From Chrysoporthe austroafricana (lineage: Eukaryota; Ascomycota; Sordariomycetes; Diaporthales; Cryphonectriaceae): a stretch of DNA of 64,000 nt. The stretch is from contig JYIP02000010.1 of assembly GCA_001051155.2 (NCBI GenBank), forward strand, positions 1,240,001 to 1,304,000. The letters run 5' to 3'. Below, in pieces: positions 12,716-26,340 of the stretch (its first letter is position 1; every line of letters starts with the position of its first letter). The notes beneath the pieces were generated by a model. It searched no databases, was not told the DNA's origin, and saw nothing but the letters and a program-made list of their open reading frames with translations. The translations under genes were made by a program, and so were the position numbers.

Positions 12716-15700
12716 ACTTTGCTTCTTTTGCTTCTTATTGTTATTTGCAAAGCTTGATTTCCGGTAATCTTGAATATTTATAGTTTATTAGCCCGAATTT
12801 CTTCCCGTAATCTCTTTATGCTTATTATTTTAGAAATAGTATTTCCTTATAATTCTATAGTTTATATAATTTTATAATGTTTTGCATTAAATTAATTTTC
12901 TGCTAATTGCTAATCGCTTGAATTTTTAATTTATCTTTAACCCGTATTTATAAGTTCGAAATATCCGTAACCTTTCTTTATATTTTAGCAAATCCTTTTG
13001 CTTTAAAAGTATATTTAAGCTTATTTAAGCGCATATTTCTAATATTGTCTTTAATAATTAAGATTTTCCTTTTTCTATTAATTGCAATCTTTTCAGTAAG
13101 TACGGCTTATTTTTATAAAATTTAATTAATAGTTTAATCGATTTGAAAGTTATATTTCTTAAGCTAAAGTATTTCTAAAATTAATTCGTATTATACTGTA
13201 TTTATAATATCGAAAATAATATTTATTATAAGGCTTTAAATCGAAATAAATAAGTAATTAGTTTCCGTATCGATTATATTAAAATTGTACGCAATTGCTT
13301 TTCTTTTTATAGTATTAAGCTTATAAAAATCTTTTTTCTATATTTAAAGAATTCGTTTTCTATTAATAATTTCTAGCAAAATAAAATTTCCTTATATGCT
13401 ATTATTCAAAAATACGCTATATTATTGCCCGTTAATATATGCATTTAATATAATATATTTTTCGTTTTCTTTAATAATTGCGTATAAAGACTTTGTAATC
13501 TTAATCGGCTATTATTCCGTTATAAGCAATTCTTCCCTTTTAGAATACTTTAAGCTTTTCTCGTTACTTGTTTTGCTAGCTTTTTTATTTAACTTTAGCT
13601 ATACTATTTCGCTTTTTCGGCTTTTCGCAATTTATATTATTCTTTAGCCTTATTTTGCATATAAATAAAGCATGCTATAATATAGCATTATTCCCATATC
13701 GTTCTTCTTTAAATGCATTTTTACGGATAATTATTAAGTAATTTAATATAAGCATTATTATTTTCAATATGCAAAATTTTTTTATATTTTTCTCGGAATT
13801 CTATAATAAATTGAATTAACTAGTTTTATTCTTTAATTAAAAACTAATTGTATTTAACTTTCTCGTTAAAATATATTTAATAATTATAATAAATATAATA
13901 TATTCAAGCAAGTTTATAATAATAAAAGTATAAATAATTAATCTTTCCGTTTTTCTAAAATTTATATTTGCTATTTTAAAATAAAATGCTTTGAAAGAAT
14001 TCTTATAATATAAGCTTATAAACAAAATATTCAATTTTTATATATTTGGATATTTAGTTATTTTATTTAATTATTCTTATTTTTCGTATTAAGCGGTTAT
14101 TTCTTTTATATTTAGTTTTTTTTCGAATATAAAGGTTAATAAGTTATCGAGCTGCTTGTTTTGCAAGAATATTTCTTCAATCGTAATATTTAATATAAAT
14201 ATTTTAGTTTATTAAATACTAATTTCTTCTTTTATTATTGCTTTCTATTATCGATCGAAATAATAGTTTAAAGGAAACTTTCTTTAATATGCTTTTCTAA
14301 TATCCAAAGGGTTGCTAAAATAGTTTGAATTACTATTATTTATAGCCGTATCGTAAAAAAAGCCTTTTTTTTCTATAGCGAATTGCTTTTATCTTTTAAA
14401 TTTATATAAAAATTATCCTAAATTTTCTTTTACTAAGAAATGCAATAAGCAATAATTTTAATAGCAAGCTATCCAGTTTATATTGCTATAATTAAAGTTC
14501 GCTACTTGCTTTAATAAGATATTATTATTTAATTAATTAAGTTTTTATTATTAAATAATGCTAATTTATTTTTCCGGAATTAATTTCCAATTTCGCTTTT
14601 TCTTTTCCTAGTAATAATTACGTACGATATAGCTTTTCTTGCCGCAATTATAATAGGTAATTCCTTTGCGCTATTTACGTATAAAAGTATTTAATTTTAT
14701 AAGTTTAGCATATATTATATTTAAATAAGCCGTATTATTCCGGTTTTTCTTTTAAAACTTACGCTTTCCCAAATTAAATTAATATTTCGGAATGCTATTA
14801 TAGTTCTTTTATCGTTATTAATATCGTTTATAAAGTTAATTATCGATACGAATTGCTTTATTAATAAATTTGCTAAGTTTTTCAAGTCGGTTTTCCTTAT
14901 AAAGCTCGTGCTTAACTTTTTCTTTAAGTCTTGCGTAATAAATATTTATAAAGGGTTTATTTTCGTAATTAAAATAAACGATAATTTGCCGGAACTTAAC
15001 TATATAATTTGCAGCTAAGCCGGTTTATCGGAATATTTCCAATTGCCGTATTATAATATATTGCTTATCCAGATTTTCAAAAGTTTTAATAAAGGCTAAT
15101 TCAAAATTAGCATAGCATTAGAAAATATGCTTAATATTCTCGGAACGAAAGTTTTCGTTATTATTTAAGTAATTATAAAGAGTTGGCTTTTATTATTAGA
15201 AAGCGGTCTTTTCGAAACGGTTTCTCGCGAAATCGATTTTATCGTAAGTAGTTTTAAATTGAGCACTATAATGTTTGAAATAAGCTTTGAATTATATTAA
15301 GAAAGTTTAGAATTTTTTTCGAATGCTTTTATAAAGCCTAAGCTTATCGAGCTTAAAAGTTTTAGCTTATTAGAAAGCATTAAAGCAGAAAATTTCATTT
15401 TTAACTTTTTCAAATTATTAATATAAAGCTATATTCTGTTATTAAAGCTATTTATTAATAAGGATAGTCGGAACTTCTTTTTAAAAAGCCTGGTTGCTAA
15501 AAGAAAATAGAATTTGAAATGCTATTCGTATTTCGAATATTGCTTAAAGGATATATATTAAACCGTTTTTAAACAAAAATCGTAAAAATATTATAAACGC
15601 TATAATAATTCTAAAATAAACTGTAAAATTAAAAGGTTTATGCTAGCAAAAGCAGTATTAAATATAGCTTTAAATACCGAAATACGTTATAAAATAATCG

Positions 15701-16026
15701 CAATATTTATAAGCTTAAGAAGCTATTACTTGAAAGTATTATAAGGTCCAAATAATATTTAAATTTATAACTGAAAAGCTATAATAATTTATCTGGTAAG
15801 TAACTTATCTTTAAATATTTAGCTTTTCATTTCTGGATTAATAGGCTTTTGCGTTAAGCCTTTCGATTTTCCGGGATCGATACCAATCTTATCGATCCGG
15901 GCTAACTCTAACCCTTAGTTCTTGAAACGGGTATAAAGAACCTTTTAAATAGAGTTTATTGGTAAAGTGCTTTGCTAGCTCTTTTCCCGTATTGCATACT
16001 TTAATTTCCTTTATTAAGTTATAACA
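12716..16026 (-). mobile_element. 5' part of a minus-strand family-B gypsy element
   Basis: The minus strand carries a 5' LTR at 15,589-16,026, then degraded gag (about 14,600-15,560) and protease (about 13,380-13,460). It stops in the protease-RT linker at 12,716, where the plus-strand LTR of the neighbouring element begins. The simplest reading is that the plus-strand element inserted here and that the remaining pol and 3' LTR lie left of the window. It is heavily RIP-mutated. The plus-strand ORF at 13,396-13,647 is only its antisense shadow. Confidence 0.7.
15589..16026 (-). repeat. Family-B 5' LTR, 438 bp, minus orientation
   Basis: Plus-strand ends are TATTATAAACGC (15,589) and AAGTTATAACA (16,026). 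It is an inverted copy of 12,278-12,715 with the same length, and carries a CTAACTCTAACCCTTA motif near 15,904. Confidence 0.8.
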
Positions 16027-16350
16027 AAATTATACGTTCGCAAATTGCTATAATTATATTAAATAGCTTTAAAAACTTAATAAGTCCGCTTTATATTAGC
16101 TATATTAAAAGCTTAATAAATTTAAGCTTTAATAGAATATATTATAAATAAAAAGAATTAAATAGCTCGAAATATATTCGCTATTTTTAAAGTTATTAAT
16201 ATATTTCAGTTTTTAAATATTTTATGCTATTTATAAAAAAGCTTTATAAAATTAAAAACGAGCTTAATATAATAATAGCAAATATTAAAGCTAAGCGAAT
16301 TGTTTTTTTTCCGTATACTTTTAAAGGATTTAAGAAAAAAAAAGAGCTAG
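16027..16350. other. AT-rich spacer between two minus-strand B elements
   Basis: No LTR, pol or gag similarity is visible in these bases, and no ORF. It may be mutated host sequence. Confidence 0.4.
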
Positions 16351-16794
16351 TATTATAAACGCTATAGCAATCCTGAAATTCACTGTAAAGTTAAAGGGTT
16401 TATACTAATAAAAGCGGTATTAAGTATAAGCTTTAAATATCGAAATACGTTCAATTAAATATCGCAATATTTATAAGCTTAAAGCGGCTATTACTTAAAT
16501 AATCCGTAAGGTTCAAATAGTATTTAGATTTACGATTAAAGAGCTATAATAATCTATTTAGTAAATATCTTATCTTTATATATTTAGCTTTTCAGTTTGG
16601 ATTACCGACTTGCTAAGTAATCCAGTAAGCCTGGCTTATTAGTTTATTTAATAATCCGATAAGCCGTATTTTATTTTAATCTTAACCTTTAATTATATAA
16701 GCAACTATAAGTTTTTCTAATAAGGTTAAGTATAATAACTTAATAGCTCTTTTCTTACGCTATATGCTTTAGCGTTATTTGTTAATTTATAATA
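16351..16794 (-). repeat. Family-B 3' LTR, 444 bp
   Basis: Ends TATTATAAACGC and ATTTATAATA on the plus strand. Followed by a pyrimidine tract, the complement of the element's polypurine primer. Homologous to the other B LTRs. Confidence 0.75.
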
Positions 16795-16979
16795 TTATCC
16801 CTTTCCTATTAATTATTATCCTTAATAATCTCTTATAAAGCTTCCTTTTATCCTTGCTTATCGTTTGTACTTTTCTAATTAGGATATCGAATAAGGTATA
16901 GAAAACCCGTTTTTCCCGTTCGATTAAAACTTAGCGTCGAAATTCCCTTTTGGAAGCGGTTTTGCAGCATACCGTATAA

Positions 16980-17489
16980 ATGCTTTCTTATTCGTTTTGT
17001 AAAGGTTGCGGCATTCTTAGCTATTAAGTTTCAGAAAGCAATTCCTCGCATTATTCGGAATATATACGGCTTAATCGTTCTCGTTATAATATTCTAAGGG
17101 TTATTCCTAATAAATTATACAAAATAGCTTATTAGCATTAGAAGTTGGAAAATAAGCTAAAAGCTACGAAAGAGAAAGTCTTTTATTTACATTATCAAAA
17201 ACGCGTATAGTATAAAAAGATAATACGGGCTATTTATCGTAAAATCGATAACGTAAAGGATCTGAAACGGTTAGAAGCGGAAAAGGCCGAAAAGGAATAT
17301 TGTAAGGCCGAAATCGAGCGCTGTATTATAAAGCTTCTAGTTCCTGAAAGTCTTTTTCCCGAAAGTTTTAATCTGAATATTGCTTTATAGTAATTTAATT
17401 CTGAAGTTAACTAGTTTACTATCGATCTATTTATAAAGCATAAAGCCGTAATTAGCCTTTTTAGCTTTAATCGTATTTCCTCTAATTAA
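16980..17489 (+). pseudogene. Antisense C6-cluster-like ORF of the minus B element
   Basis: On the plus strand (opposite to the element), ATG 16,980 to TAA 17,489 gives 170 codons with only TAA/TAG interruptions. The N-terminus reads MLSYSFCKGCG, followed by more Cys/Tyr positions. The middle is Lys/Glu-rich (LEAEKAEKE) and likely coiled coil, and VPESLFPESF lies near the C-terminus. Its length equals that of the copy at 22,452-22,961. No intron is needed, unlike in family A. Confidence 0.55.
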
Positions 17490-19932
17490 TTAGCAAGTTA
17501 TTTCTTTTAATAATTCTTAAATGCTTATTATATATTATTTAGATTGCTAATTAATTCTTAGCTATTCTCGTTCGAATAATATCTTTTTCATTTAATTAAG
17601 TATTTTCTATATTTAATTAATTCTTAATATTTAAGGATTTATTCAATTTCGTATTTCGGTTTATAAATTTCGATTTGTATTATTTTATCTATTTTGGCTA
17701 ATTTAAATACTGGTTCGAAAAGCAAAATATAGAATACCGGGTAGATTTTCATTTTATAGAGCAATGCGAATTCGAAATTAATATTTCAGATTTTCTTTAG
17801 AATTTTAAAAAGGCTAAGTTTCTTATAATCTAGCGAATAAAAAAGTCTTATCGTTTTAATATATTCCTTTTATCAAACGAAATAAATTTTATCCTTTTCT
17901 TATAAAATTAGTCCTTTAATCTTTTTGGAATTTCCGTATTTCGTTATTCTTTTTTATATAAATTTTAGTTCTTTCTGAAATTCTTTTTGAATTTTCTTGA
18001 TTTTCCGGATTCGTTTTTTTGCTATTTCGGCATTTGCTCTTAATAATTCGTTATAATAAGCTATCGGATTATAACCGTAAAGCGCGTAAAATAGTAATTT
18101 TTTCGTTATACTCGTATTTATATTATTATATACAAACTATATTAATAATAGCAAGTTAACTTAATTATTCTATTCGTAATTTATATAATATTGTAAATAT
18201 TGCTTAATAATTTAATTTATTCGTTCTATTTATCTATCTGTTTATAAGTAAAATGCTATAAATATTTTTTATTATATTCCGAATAGTTTTATAAATAAAG
18301 TTTAGAAATTTAATACGAATTTCTTATTTTTATCGGAAATAATTTCTTTTAATATGCTATAATTGGCTATAACTATTTTAAAGAACGTATATGCGAGGTT
18401 TTCTGCCGTACTGCTTTCTTTATAAAGAAAGAAATAAACGTATTTGCTTAATTTGCAAACTACTATTAGAATGCTATTATATTGCACTTTAATTAAAAGT
18501 TTTCGTAAAAGAAATAGCTTAATAATAAAATCCCAGTTAATAGATTGCTAAACTGCTTTTGGAATAGAGAGCGGTTAGAGCAATTTATAAAGCTTGTAAT
18601 ATTTAATTTTATTCTTCTTATAGCTATTATATACTTACAAGATTCTTTTAATTCTTTATTTTAATTTTAGGAAATTTTAATATTTCTTAATTCTTTTATA
18701 TATAGCTTTAATTCCTTAATAGCTATATATTAATGCATTATATATAATTCTGATATATTCGTTCTATTTTTCAAAGGTTATATTTTTTAATTTCTTTTTA
18801 TTATTAATAACTTTACTAATCGTATTGAGTTTTCTAGTTTCGTTTATAAAGTTATTATTTTTATCTTATCGGAAGATATTCTAAAGTTCTTTGAGTTTCG
18901 TATTTTAATAATCTAATCGTTTGCTAAATGCATTTGCTTTGTTATTTTCAGATTTTTTGCAATAAATAATTTTTAAGTTAAATTGTAAAAAGAATTCCGC
19001 TTATTTAATTTATCGTTTATTTAAGATTTTCGTTATTATAAACGTTATTAGATTTTTATAATTTAAATGCATTATAATTTAATATTTAATTCCGATTAAA
19101 TACTATTATTATTTTTCGAATATTTTAATAATTGTTATTAATTCTTTATTTGGAATGCTATAATTAAGTTTTAAGTTATTTAATCTTTTCGAAAAATTGC
19201 TTATAATCTTGAAATATTTTCAATTATTTCGCTAGCTTAATTATTTACCGAATATATAATTTAATATATTAATTTCAATTTCAAAAGGTTTTTCCGGATT
19301 TGCTTTATAAAGAATAAATTACAATATAACTCGTTCTTTAATTTTATCGAATGCCTTTTATACTTTTAAAGTTTATTCGAATTTTCGATTTTTCTTTATA
19401 AAATTTATAAAAAGATTTTATTATAATTCCGAATAAATTATTAATAGAAATTAATATATCTGAAAAATACTTTAATATTTTTAATATTTTCTAATATAAG
19501 CTATTTTTATATTACTTTAATTTTATTTTCTTATATATTAATTTATTTTAACTTAATAATATAGCTAAAATAATTAACTTTTTATTAATACAAGCAGCAT
19601 TTATTTAATTCGACTAGGAATTTATTATTTTATAGCGTTTGGAATATTTGTTATATATATTGCTTATATATTTTAAAGTTTTTAAAGAAAATAATAATAT
19701 TTAAATATTTGCGGAAAATATAATTAATTATTTCTTAAAAAAATATTAATATATTTATAAGTTTAAAAAGCATAATTATATATTTAAAATGTTTATAATA
19801 TATTTTGAAAGCTATTTTCCAAATATTATTTTCTTTAATTCGATTTTAATAATATCTTTTTTTAAAATTAAATATAATAAATTATTTTGCTTTTATTAAT
19901 TAATCTTTTATTTCGCTTATTAATAGCAATAA
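17490..19932 (-). pseudogene. Pol remnant of minus B element (chromodomain, integrase, RNase H, RT)
   Basis: On the minus strand the order from right to left is RT (about 19,500-19,932), RNase H (about 18,900-19,350), integrase (about 17,850-18,800) and chromodomain (about 17,560-17,680). The longest intact piece is 18,302-18,487, holding the integrase core around ISDKNKKF. That is the SDRDRKF block of family A with D/R codons mutated. Everything else is broken by RIP stops. Confidence 0.7.
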
Positions 19933-20374
19933 TATTATAAACTAATATATAAATTAAAGTAAAGTATTTAAATTATTCGAAATAGTTTATTCGGAATTAA
20001 AATTTTTAAGCTTTATAAAAGAATTCAATTATGCTTATATAAGCAGAGGGTTAGGGTTAGGCTAGCCAGAATAGCTAAGCTATTCAAGTTATTTAAAAAA
20101 ATAGCTAAGCTATTTAAGCTATTTTAACTGAAAAGCTAAATATATAAAAACGGAATATTTATTAAATAAATTGTTATAGCTTTTCAATTATAAATTTAAA
20201 TACTATTTAAACTTTAATATTATTTAAATAATAGCTGCTTTAAGCTTATAAACTTTGCATTAAGATTTTATTAAAATATTTTCAATATTTAAAGCTTATA
20301 TTTAATATCGCTTTTATTAATATAAACTTTTTAATTCTATAATATATTTTAGAATTATTATAGCGTTTATAATA
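19933..20374 (+). repeat. Family-B 5' LTR, 442 bp
   Basis: Begins TATTATAAAC and ends GCGTTTATAATA. Contains the palindromic GCTTATATAAGC followed directly by AGAGGGTTAGGGTTAGG (20,036-20,064), a TATA-like box next to telomere-like repeats. Confidence 0.75.
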
Positions 20375-20399
20375 TTTTTACGATTCTTATTTAAAAACG

Positions 20400-21820
20400 G
20401 TTTAATATATACTTTTTAAATAATATTCGAAATATAATAGCGCTTTAAATCCTTTTTTCTTTTAATAACTTAGCTTTTTAAGAAAAAGCTCCGGTTATCC
20501 TTATTAACGAATAATTTTAGAAATAAAATATAGCCTTATATTAGCAGCTCGAAAAAGTTAAAAACGAAATCTTCCGCTTTAATGCCTTTTAGCAAGTTAA
20601 AGCTTTTAAGCTTAATAAGCTTAAGCTTTATAAAAGTACTTATAAAGATTTCCAGGCTTTTTTAATTTAATTTAAGGCTTATTTCAAATATTATAGCATT
20701 TAATTTAGAATAACTTACAATAAGATCGACTTTGCAAAAAGCTATTTTGAAAAAATTGTATTTTAATAATAAAAGCTAACCTTTCGTAACTATTTAAATA
20801 ATAACATAGCCTTTCGCTTTGAAAATATTAAATATATTTTCTAATACTATTTTAATTTCGAAATAGCTTTTATTAAAACTTTTAGAAACTTAAATGAATA
20901 ATATATTATAATATAGCAATTAAAAGCATTCCGATAAACTAATTTAATTACAAATTATATAGTTAAATTCAAGCAAATCGTAATTTATTTCGATTACGAA
21001 AATAAGCCCTTTATAAATACTTATTATATAAAATTTAAAGAAGAAATTAAAGATAAACTTTATAAAGAAAATCGATTCGAAAAACTTAATAAGTTTATTA
21101 ATAAAGCAATTCGTATTAATAACCGGCTTTATAAATGCTAATAGCAGTAATAAAAGAATTATAATAATATTTTATAATATTAATTTAATTTTAAGAAATG
21201 CAAATTTTAATTTAAAAATTAAAATAATATAACTTATTTAAACATTATATATATTAAACTTATAGAATTAAATATTCTTATACGAAAATAATGCAAAGGA
21301 ATTACTTGCTATAATTATAGCAAAAAAGGCTTATTATATGCAATTGCTATTAAAAGAAAAGAAAATAAAAATAAAAGCTAATTTCAAAAAATAAGTTAAT
21401 ATCGCTTAATAATAAAAACTTAATTAATTAAATAATAATATTTTATTAAAATAAGTAACGGACTTTAATTATAGTAGTATAAGTTAAATACCTTGCCATT
21501 CAAATTACTGTTTATTATATTTTTTAATAAAAGAAAGTTTAAAATAATTCTTATATAAGCTTAAAGAATAAAAATAATTCGTTATAAGAAAAAAAAGCCT
21601 TTTTTATAATACGGCTATAAATAATAATAATTTAGGTTATTTAAGCAATTTGCTAAATATTAAAAAAACAAACTTAAAAAGATTTCCTTTAAATTATTAT
21701 TTCGAACGATAATAAAAAGCAATAATAAGAAAAGAATTTAATATTATAAGTATTAATATATTTATACTTAATATTACATTCGAAAAATTAGCGCTATTTA
21801 ATAAGCAGCTAAATAACTTA
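20400..21820 (+). pseudogene. Family-B gag remnant
   Basis: Aligns by eye with family-A gag at 2,390-3,320 and 25,395-26,340. Near 21,309 a CYNY..KKG stretch marks the mutated zinc knuckle. There are many TAA/TAG stops and no open frame of note. Confidence 0.55.
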
Positions 21821-22261
21821 TATTATAAACGCTATAGCAATCTTAAAATAAACTGCGGAATTAAAAGGTTTATATTAATAAAAGCAATGCTAAATATAAG
21901 CTTTAAATACCGGAAATACTTTAATTGAATAATGCAATATTTATAAGCTTTAAGCGGCTATTATTTAAATAATATTTAAGGTTTAAATAATATTTAAATT
22001 TACAATTAAAAAGCTATAGCAATTTATTTAATAAATATTTTATTTTTATATATTTAGCTTTTCAATTAAAATAGCTTAAATAACTTAACTATTTTTTTAA
22101 ATAGCTTGAATAGCTTAACTATTTTAGCTAGCTTAACTTTAACTCTTTACTTATATAAGTATAATTAAGTTCTTTTATAAAGTTTGAAAATTTTAATATT
22201 AAATAAGCCGTTTCGAATAATTTAAATATTGCATTTTAATTTTGCATATTAATTTATAATA
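21821..22261 (-). repeat. Family-B LTR, 441 bp
   Basis: Ends TATTATAAACGC and ATTTATAATA on the plus strand, homologous to 16,351-16,794. Confidence 0.7.
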
Positions 22262-22451
22262 TTATTCTTTTCCTATTAATTATTATCTTTAATAATCTTT
22301 TATAAGTTTCTTTTTAATTATTTACTTGCTTTATCGTACTTTTTTAATTAAAATATTTAGCAAAGTTAAAAAGTTAAAATCTTTTTTTCGTTTTAATAAA
22401 AACAAATAGCATACGGCTTTGTTATTCTGTATTATTTTTAGCGCTATAGAA

Positions 22452-22961
22452 ATGCATTTTTATTTTTATTGCAATTGTTTAAATTTTGAATTTTATATAA
22501 TATCCGAAACGGATTTTATTTATTACTTTCAATATATTTAATACGGCTAGTCGAAATACGATATATTAAAACCTATTAATATAATAGAGCTTTTATATAT
22601 TTTAACTTAATATTAGAAATTAGAAAACGAAATTGAAAAATTTGAAAACTAATTAATACGTTTGCGCAAATAAAAACAGTTATAGCAAGAACGAATAGCG
22701 CAAGCGTTTTGTTATAATCTGTTTAATTTAAAAGATTTCGAGTGCGTAAAAGCGGAAAAGGCCGAAAAGGAGCGTTATAAAATTAAAGCTAAGCGTTATA
22801 TTGTAAAACTCTTAATTTCTAAAAGTCTTTTTTCCGAGAGTTTCGATTTGGATATTGCTTTATAACAATTTGAGTTAAAAGTTAATTAGTTAATTATTAA
22901 TTTAATTATTAAGCTTGAAATTATAGCCGAGCTTTTTAGCTTTAATTATTCTTTTCATTAA
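22452..22961 (+). pseudogene. Antisense C6-cluster-like ORF, second family-B copy
   Basis: ATG 22,452 to TAA 22,961 is 170 codons, the same length as 16,980-17,489 and in register with it through VKAEKAEKER and SKSLFSESFD. The stops inside are TAA/TAG. The N-terminal cysteines are more mutated than in the other copies. Confidence 0.5.
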
Positions 22962-24570
22962 TTAATAAGTTATTTAACCGGTTGCTTGCTTAATTAATTT
23001 TCTGGCTAATTGTTTTTAAGTTTCTTAATATATATATTTTATTAATTATATTAAGCTTATTAAAAAAGCTTATATATTAATAATTATTTTTTCTAATAAT
23101 TTTCGAATGTTTATTATATATTGCTTAAATTATTAATTGGCTTTTAATTATTTTTGCTTGATTAATAGCTTTTTTATTTAATTAAATATTCTTTATATTC
23201 GGTTAATTTTCAATATTTAAAAATCTGTTCGATTTTATATTCCGGTTTGTTATTTTTAAGCTATATTATTTTATCTGTTTTAATCGATTTTAATATTAAT
23301 TCGAAAAACGAAATGTGAAATATTAAATGAATTCTTATTTTATAAAGTAAAGCGAATTCGAAATTAATATTTGAAAGTTTCTTTAAAATTTTAAATGGGC
23401 TAAATTTCTTGTAATTCAATAAATAAAAAGGTGTTATTATTTTAATATAGTCTTTTTATTAAATAAAGTAAACTTTATTTCTTTTTTGTAAGATTGGTCT
23501 TTTAATCTTTTTAGAATTAGCGTGTTTCGCTATTTTTTCTTATACGAATTTCAATTCTTTTCGAAATTCTTCCTGGGTTTTTTTAATCTTCTTAATTTGT
23601 TTTTCTGCTACTTTTGCATTTATTCTTAATAATTCGTCGTAATAAGCTATCGGATTATAGCTATAAAGTATATAAAATAGTAATTTCTTTATTATATTCG
23701 TATTTACATTATTATATACGAATTGCGTTAATAGTAATAAGTTAATTTAATTATTCTATTTGTAATTTATATAATATTATAAGTATTATTTAATAATCTA
23801 GTTTATTCGTTCCGTTTGTTTATTTGTTTATAAATAAAATGCTATAAATATCTTTTGTTATATTCCGAATAGTTTTATAAATAAAATTTAGAAATTTAAT
23901 ACGAACTTTTTATTTCTATTAGAAATAATTTCTTTAAGCATATTATAATTAGCTATAACTATTCTAAGAAATATATATACGAGATTTTCTGCTATATTAC
24001 TTTTTTTATAAAAGAAAAAATAAGTATATTTGCTTAATTTGCAAATTATTATTAAAATGTTATTATATTGTATTTTAATTAAAGGTTTTCATAAAAGAAA
24101 TAGCTTAGTAATGAAATTCTAGCTAATAGATTACTAAACTGCTTCTGGAATTAAAAGCGGTTAAAGCAAGCTATAAGGCTTATAATATTTAATCTTATTT
24201 TTCTTATAGCTATTATATTCTTATAAAATTATTTCGATCTTTTATTTTAATTTTAAAGGGTTTTAATATCTTTTAATCCTTTCGTATATAAGTTTAACTC
24301 TTTAATAACTATATGCTAATATGCTATATATTATCGTATAAAGCTTGAAACTTAAGCGATTGCAATAAGAGCAGGAATGCATTTCTATAGCGCTCGATAT
24401 AATGCGGAATAATAAAGCGGCATGCTATTTGTCTTTATTAGAACAAATAGAAAATTTCGACTTTTTAACTTTGCCAGATATTTTAATTAGGAAAGTATAA
24501 TAAAATAGTCGGAAAAATAAAAAAGCTTATAAAAAATTATTAAAGATAATAATTAATAGGAAAGAGATAA

Positions 24571-24944
24571 TATTATAAGCTAATATATAAATTAAAGTAT
24601 AGCATTTAAGCTATTTAAAACGACCTATTCGGTATTAAAATTTTCAAGCTTTACGAAAGAATTTAATAATGCTTATATAAGCAAGGATTAAAGTTAAAAT
24701 AGTTAAAATAGCTAAGCTATTTAAGCTATTTTTGCTAAAAAACTAAATATATAAAAACCGGATATTTATTAAATAAATTAATATAGCTTTTTAATCGTAA
24801 ATTTAAGTATTATTTTATATATAAATAATAGCTTTATAGCTTATAAATATTTGCATTTAGAAAACTTTATTAAAGTATTTCCGGTATTTAAAGTTTATAT
24901 TTAATACTGTTTTTATTAATATAAATCTTTTAACTTTACGGTAT
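24571..24944 (+). repeat. Family-B 3' LTR, left part, cut by A-2
   Basis: Starts TATTATAAGC after the purine tract GGAAAGAGATAA. It contains GCTTATATAAGC near 24,676, is interrupted by A-2 at 24,945 and resumes at 32,273-32,301. The two parts total about 403 bp, shorter than other B LTRs, so an internal deletion is likely. Confidence 0.7.
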
Positions 24945-25357
24945 TGTTATGAACTAACGTGCAAACGAAAGAAACCCCAAATAGAACCCAGGCCAGATAA
25001 TGGGAAAGCATACCCTGCAAAGATTACGTAACTTAGGGTTAGGGTTATTAGGGCTTAGCCTAGCTTACCGGGACTCGGTAAGCAGTAGCGAATTCCAGTA
25101 AGCAACTATAAGCCAGGGACTGAAAGACTAGATATATAAGGCTAGGAAAATTACCAGCCGGATAAATAGATAGTTCTTCAGTTGTCAATCTAAATATCAA
25201 TTGGACCCTACTATTAATAGCCGCATTGGCTTATAAATATTGCGATATATAAATGAACCCGTCCTGAAGCTTAAGACCCGTATTTAATACTGCTCTTATT
25301 AGCATAAACCCTTTGATTTTACAATACATCTTAGGATCTATTGTAGCGTTTATAATA
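24945..25357 (+). repeat. A-2 5' LTR
   Basis: Starts with an unmutated TGTTATGAAC. Carries TTAGGGTTAGGGTTA near 25,033 and GATATATAAGG near 25,131. Confidence 0.92.
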
Positions 25358-25394
25358 TTTTGATAATTCTTATTCGAGATCGGTCCAGTATATA

Positions 25395-26340
25395 CCTTTT
25401 GAGCAATACCCAGGATACGATAGCGCCCCAGACCCCGTCTTTATCCAGCAACCAGGCCTTTCAGGAAGAAATACTAACTGTCTTTACTAATAAGCAATTC
25501 TAGCAACAGAATATAGCTCTATATTAATAATTTGAAGAAATCAAAAATGAGATTATCCGCCTTAACGCTTTCTAATAAGCAAAGGCTTTCAAGCTCGATA
25601 AACCCGGCCTTTATAAAAGTACTCGAAAAGACTTTCAGGCTTTCTTAATACAACTCAAGGCTTATTTCAAGCATTACGGACCCCAGTTCAGGACTACTTA
25701 CGATAAGATCGATTTCGCAAGAAGTCGCTTTGAAAGAACGGCTTTCCAGTAATAGGAGCCAACTTTCCGCGATTATTTGGATAATAGTAAAGAATTTCGC
25801 TCGGAAGATACTAAATGCATCTTCTAACGCTATGCCAATTTCGAATCGGCTTTTATCAAAACTTTTGGAAATCCGGATAAATGATATATTGCAATACGGT
25901 AATTAGAAGTATTTTAATAAACCGGTTCGGCCTCGGACTATACGGCTAGGTTCCGGCAAATTGTAACCTACTTAGATTACGAGAATAAATTTCTTATAAA
26001 TGCTTATTACGCAAGACTTAAGGAAGAAATCAAAAATAAATTTTATAAGGAAAACCGACCTGAAAAACTTAGCGAATTTATTAATAAAGCAATCCGAATC
26101 GATAATAGATTGTATAAATAACGATAATAACGGCAAAAGAATTATAGTATTACCCCGTAATATTAGCCAAATATTAGGAAGCGCAAGTTCTAATATAAAA
26201 GCAAGAATAGTATAGCTTATTCGGGCATTATATATGCTAGGCTTATAGAATTAGATACCTTTATATATAAGTAATAAAAAAGGATTATTTGTTATAATTG
26301 CAATAAGAAAGGTTATATTGCTCGCAATTGCTGATAGAAA
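25395..26340 (+). pseudogene. A-2 gag remnant
   Basis: In frame with the family-A gag. The knuckle near 26,290-26,334 reads CYNCNKKGYIARNC, i.e. C-x2-C-x4-(H to Y)-x4-C. The open piece 26,000-26,215 lies just upstream. The start codon is not preserved. Confidence 0.7.

Larger units (their letters stand above)
21821..24335 (-). mobile_element. Minus-strand family-B fragment (3' LTR plus integrase part)
   Basis: Begins with an LTR (21,821-22,261), then an antisense ORF region, chromodomain and integrase remnants to about 24,335. There the sequence switches to the plus-strand 3' tail of the surrounding element. No 5' half is present. The inverted junction at 24,335 suggests recombination or an insertion followed by deletion. 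Confidence 0.6.

Noticed and set aside
13396..13647. Plus-strand ORF of 83 codons
   Set aside because: It is antisense to a minus-strand retroelement protease region. Equivalent hydrophobic antisense ORFs appear at 4,263-4,565 and 53,472-53,738.
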